Assembly: GCA_016801885.1 (NCBI GenBank)
Contig: CM028902.1
Coordinates: forward strand, 19,573,080-19,637,079
Length of the DNA stretch: 64,000 nt
Reading direction: 5' to 3'
Origin: Toxotes chatareus
Taxonomy: Eukaryota; Chordata; Actinopteri; Toxotidae
Shown here: positions 59,805 to 64,000 of the stretch, piece after piece
Layout: each line of letters starts with the position of its first letter
Numbering within the stretch: the stretch's first letter is position 1
Notes under the pieces: generated by a model
What the model saw: only the letters and a program-made list of their open reading frames with translations
Told to the model about the DNA's origin: nothing
Databases searched by the model: none
Position numbers and translations under genes: made by a program

Positions 59805-62800
59805 ATGCGGGTGCGGTGGCCGGGGAGCCAGGTGGGCGAGCATGTGCCCTGTCTCTGATGAAATAAATAAAACCGCGACGCAGGGGTGGGGGCCCTGTCT
59901 CCGATGAAATAAATGAAACCGCGATGCAGGGGCCGGAGAGGAAGGTGGGCGTGCGCGTGCCCTGTCTCATATGAAATAAATGAAACCGTGACGCAGGGGC
60001 GGGGGAGGCAGGTGGGCGTGCGCGTGCCCTGTCTCAAATGAAATAAATGAAACCGTGACGCAGGGCCGGGGGCCGGGAAGCCAGGTCGGCGTGCGCGTGC
60101 CCCGTCTCAAATGAAATAAATGAAACCGCGACGCAGGGGCGGGGGAGGCAGGTGGGCGTGCGCGTGCGCGTGCCCTGTCTCAAATGAAATAAATGAAACC
60201 GTGACGCAGGGGCATTGGACGGGAAGCCAAGTGGGCATGCGCGTGCCCCGTCTCGGATGAAATAAATGAAACCGCAAAGCAGGGGCGGGGGAGGCAGGTG
60301 GGCGTGCGCGTGCCCTGTCTCAGATGAAATAAATGAAACCGCGACGCAAATGAAATAAATGAAACCGCGACGCAGGGCCGGGGGCCGGGAAGCAAGGTGG
60401 AAGTGCGCTCGCCCTGTCTCAAATGAAATAAATGAAACTGCGACGCTGGGGCAGGGGAGGCAGGTGGAAGTGCGCATGCCATGTCTCAGATGAAATGTCT
60501 GTCTCAAATGAAATGTCTGTCTCAAATGAAATAAATGAAAGCGCGACGCAGGGCCGGGGGCTGGGAAGCCAGGTTGGCATGCGCGTGCCCTGTCTCAGGT
60601 GAAAGAAATGAAACCGCGATGCAGGGGCGCTGGCCGGGGAGCCACGTGGGCGTGCGCATGCCCTGTCTCAAATGAAATAAATGGAACCGCAACGCTGGGG
60701 CGGGGGAGGCAGGTGGGCGTGCGAGTGCCCTGTCTCAAATGAAAGAAATGAAACCGCGACGCAGGGCCGGGGGCCGGGAGCCGGGAAGCCAGGTTGGCGT
60801 GCGCGTGCCCTGTCTCAGATGAAATAAATGGAACCGCAACGCAGGGGTGAGGGAGGCAGGTGTAAGTGCGCGTGCCCTGTCTCAAATGAAATAAATGAAA
60901 CCGTGACGCAGGGCCTGGGGCCGGGAAGCAAGGTCGGCGTGCGCGTTCCCTGTCAGAGATGAAATAAATGAAACCGCGACGCAGGGGCATTGGCCGGGAA
61001 GCCAGTTGAGCGTGCACGTGCCCTGTCTCGGATGAAATAAATGAAACCGCGACGCAGGGGCGAGGGAGGAAGGTGGAAGTGCGCTCGCCCTGTCTCAGAT
61101 GAAATAAATGAAACTGCGACGCAGGGCCTGGTTCCGGGGAGTCAGGTGGGCGTGCGCGTGCCCTGTCTCAAATGAAATAAATGAAACTGCGACGCTGGGG
61201 CAGGGGAGGCATGTGGGCCTGCGCGTGTCCTGTCTCAAATGAAATAAATGAAACCGCGACGCAGGGCCGGGGGCGGGGAAGCAAGGTTGGCGTGCACGAG
61301 CCCTGTCACAGATGAAATAAATGGAACCGCGACGCAGGGGAGGGGGAGGCAGGTGGGCGTGCGCGTGCCATGTCTCAGATGAAATAAATGAAACCACGAC
61401 GCAGGGTCAAGGGAGGAAGGGTGGAAGTGCGCATGCCATGTCTCAGATGAAATGTCTGTCTCAAATGAAATGTCTGTCTCAAATGAAATAAATGAAAGCG
61501 CGACGCAGGGCCGGGAAGCTAGGTCGGCGTGCGCGTGCCCTGTCTCAGATGAAATAAATGAAACCTTGACGCAGGGGCGTTGGCTCGGGAGCCAGGTGGG
61601 CGTGGGCGTGGGCATGGGCGTGCGCGTGCCCTTTCTCAGATGAAATAAAAGAAACCGCGATGCAGGGCCGAGGGCCGGGGAGCCAGGTGGGCGTGCGAGT
61701 GCCGTGTCTCAAACGAAATAAATGAAACCGTGACGCAGGGGCGGGGGAGCCAGGTGGGCGTGCGCGTGCCCTGTCTCAAATGAAATAAATGAAACTGCGA
61801 CGCTGGGGCAGGGGAGGCAGGTGGGCATGCGCGTGTCCTGTCTCAAATGAAATAAATGAAACTGCGACGCTGGGGCAGGGGAGGCAGGTGGGCATGCGCG
61901 TGTCCTGTCTCAAATGAAATAAATGAAACCGCGACGCAGGGCCGGGGGCGGGGAAGCCAGGTTGGCGTGCACGAGCCCTGTCACAGATGAAATAAATTGA
62001 ACCGCAACGCAGGGGCGGGGGAGGCAGGTGGGCGTGCGCGTGCCATGTCTCAGATGAAATAAATGAAACCGCGACGCAGGGTCACGGGAGGCAGGTGGAA
62101 GTGCACATGCCCTGTCTCAGATAAAATAAATGAAACCGCGACGCAGGGCCTGGTGCCGGGGAGCCAGGTGGGCATGCGCGTGCCCCGTCTCAGATAAAAT
62201 AAATGAAACCGCGACGCAGGGCCGGGGGCCGGGAAGCCAGGTGGAAGTGCGTGTGCCCTGTTTCAGATGAAATAAATTAAACCGCAACGCAGGGCCGGGA
62301 AGCTAGGTCGGCGTGCGCGTGCCCTGTCTCAGATGAAATAAATGAAACCGCGACGCAGGGGCATTGGCTGGGAAGCCAGGTGGGCATGCGCGTGCCCTGT
62401 CTCAGATGAAATAAATGAAACCTTCGCGCAGGGGCGTTGGCTTGGGGGCCAGGTGGGCGTGGGCGTGCCCTGTCTCAGATGAAATAAAAGAAACCGTGAT
62501 GCAGGGCCGAGGGCCGGGGAGCCAGGTGGGCGTGCGAGTGCCCTGTCTCAAACGAAATAAATGAAACCGTGACGCAGGGGCGGGGGAGGCAGGTGGGCGT
62601 GCGCGTGCGCTGTCTCAGACGAAATAAATGAAACCGCGACGCAGGGCCGGGGGCCGGGAAGCCAGGTGGGCGTGCGCGTGCGCTGTCTCAGACGAAATAA
62701 ATGAAAACGCGACGCAGGGGCCGGGGAGCTAGGTCGGCGTGCGCGTGCCCAGTCTCGGATGAAATAAATGAAACCGCGACGCAGGGGCGGGGGAGGCAGG

Positions 62801-63230
62801 TGGGCGTGCGTGTGCCATGTCTCAAATGAAATAAATGAAACCGCAACGCAGGGGCGGGGGAGGCAGGTGGGCGTGCGTGTGCCATGTCTCAAATGAAATA
62901 AATGAAACCGCAACGCAGGGCCGTTTGCCGGGGTGCCAGGTTTGCGCGCGTGCCCTATCTCGGATGAAACCGCGATGCAGGGCCGGTGGCCGGGGTGCCA
63001 TGTTGGCGCGCGTGCCCTATCTCGGATCAAATAAATGAAACCGCGACGCTGGGGCGGTGGCCCGGGAGGCAGGTGGGCGTGCGCGTGCCCTGCCTCGGAT
63101 GAAATAAATGAAACCGTGACGCTGGGGCGGTGGCCAGGGAGCCAGGTGGGCATGCGCGTGCCCTGCCTTGGATGAAATAAATGAAACCAGTACCTTTGGC
63201 TGGGGGCCGGGGAGCCAGGTGAGCGTGCGC
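59805..63230 (-). repeat. VNTR of copy B, about 50 units
   Basis: Complementary units of the form AGATGAAATAAATGAAACCG then CGACGCAGGG, a G-rich variable part (gccgggggccgggaagcc, ggcgggggaggc) and GGTGGGCGTGCGCGTGCCCT. Long minus-strand open frames (62548-63240, 230 codons; 60034-60525, 163 codons) are products of unit periodicity. Short extra copies of TCAAATGAAATGTCTGTCTC occur at about 60485-60530 and 61440-61490, marking a duplicated block. Confidence 0.95.
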
Positions 63231-64000
63231 TAAATAACATGCAGCTCTAATGGGAATTGAACCCGATAGAGCTGTGTGTTATTTATTGAACATTGTTGCA
63301 GATCAATTAAACTAAACAGGGTTTCAATACCGAATGAAGCAGTAAAGTGGTTCACACATCATAAATAACCTGATTTTTCTTAACCAAAACACACACGTCT
63401 GACTCTGAGTCTGACTATCATGGAGCTAGATAAAGAGTATTTTTCTGTTTGACTGTATCAGATGACAATGTGGTTTTAAGTGGATTAATAATAATAATAA
63501 TAGAAGACCATGTTTCTTATTTGTCATGGCTGATTGTAACACTACATAATCTTCACTTATATTTTGTGTTGTGATGTGTGTGTATATATTTGTATGTAAT
63601 GAATCTATATGTCTTCTATATCTAACGTTATTTTGGACTATATATCTATATACCTATCCATAACTCTCTATGATGTTATCTCTATCTATAGTTATCTCTA
63701 TAGATAGAGATAACTCTCTATCTATATAACTATCTATATCTAGTATTATCTATAGCTAATGTTTTTTAGGATTATATATCTATATACCTATCTATGTAAC
63801 TCTTTATCTATATCTAATTTAAATATTATATATCTATTGCTCTATCTACCCTTATTCTCCAAAAATACGCTATCAACACTACTAACTCGACTACTACTAT
63901 TCGAAGCACTCAACTGCTTTGAACGTCACTGAAGTGCTTTATACGTCAGTACTCACGTGACCAAACCACGCCTCGGCACATTGGTTCGAAACAACTGCTT
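63231..64000 (-). repeat. 5' module of composite element B (partial)
   Basis: Reverse complement of about 18783-19573, joined to the VNTR at the same TAAATAACATGCAGCTCTAA phrase. Includes an expanded TATC/TAGA-type simple repeat at about 63630-63850, longer than in copy A, and lacks sequence equivalent to about 18898-19030. Confidence 0.9.

Larger units (their letters stand above)
59196..64000 (-). mobile_element. Composite VNTR element, copy B (inverted, cut by window end)
   Basis: Reverse-complement counterpart of copy A with the same module order: tail and 3' module (59196-59804), VNTR (59805-63230), 5' module (63231 to the window end). The last window bases match 18783 on, so about 50 bases of 5' module and any preceding VNTR half-unit lie outside. 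The flank left of 59196 is unlike the flank of copy A beyond 25729. Copy B has a shorter VNTR (3.4 kb against 5.5 kb) and an internal deletion in the 5' module. Confidence 0.75.

Noticed and set aside
62548..63240. 230-codon open frame on the minus strand
   Set aside because: It lies wholly in the VNTR. The translation is the same short phrase repeated, and it stays open only because several neighbouring units have lengths divisible by three.

Overview
The window is nuclear DNA from a vertebrate, almost certainly a ray-finned (percomorph-type) fish. It is AT-rich with many microsatellites, and its only recognisable coding sequence is decayed transposons and one spliced pseudogene. The repeats are of kinds familiar from teleosts: Ty3/Gypsy with a PNMA-like Gag, Tc1/mariner relics, hAT relics, and retroposed tails ending in ATTGA repeats. 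I found no intact host gene, no intact RNA gene, no CRISPR array and no bacterial-style operon. Family names rest on recognition from memory, not on a search.

Layout. 1-8065: a Ty3/Gypsy LTR retrotransposon on the + strand, with the first ~162 bases of its 5' LTR outside the window; Gag-Pol motifs are recognisable but broken by many one-base frame changes. 8066-15940: mostly non-coding, with a repeat fragment next to the LTR, a ~600 bp repeat with TIR-like ends, and Tc1-like relics. 15942-18158: minus-strand, exon-structured remnants of multicopy fish genes (a C2H2 zinc-finger fragment, then a SAMD3-like-type gene with intact splice sites but broken frames). 18200-26430: a composite element (single VNTR half-unit, ~850 bp 5' module, 5.5 kb GC-rich VNTR, ~610 bp 3' module with an ATTGA-type tail), flanked by a ~0.5 kb direct repeat. 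26431-36400: no recognised gene. 36400-40600: small duplications, hAT-related and Tc1-like relics. 40600-51390: essentially non-coding with microsatellites, a perfect hairpin and old repeat fragments. 51399-51750: a very homogeneous 49-bp minisatellite. 52160-53853: a hAT element remnant with the transposase C-terminus and a right-end TIR-like terminus. 53854-59195: non-coding. 59196-64000: a second, inverted copy of the composite VNTR element, cut by the window end.

The most interesting object is the composite VNTR element. Two copies about 33.5 kb apart, in opposite orientation, share the same module order, and their homology stops at the same 3' tail while the flanks differ. That is expected from independent retroposition more than from one inverted duplication. 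The organisation (5' module, VNTR, retroposon-like 3' module) resembles, in architecture only, the SVA elements of apes. Each VNTR unit also carries an alternating purine-pyrimidine tract and G-rich runs, so the arrays may have unusual DNA structure. A second notable point is that the Gypsy LTRs differ mainly by homopolymer indels, and its coding frame is broken the same way, which suggests residual assembly error as much as true decay.
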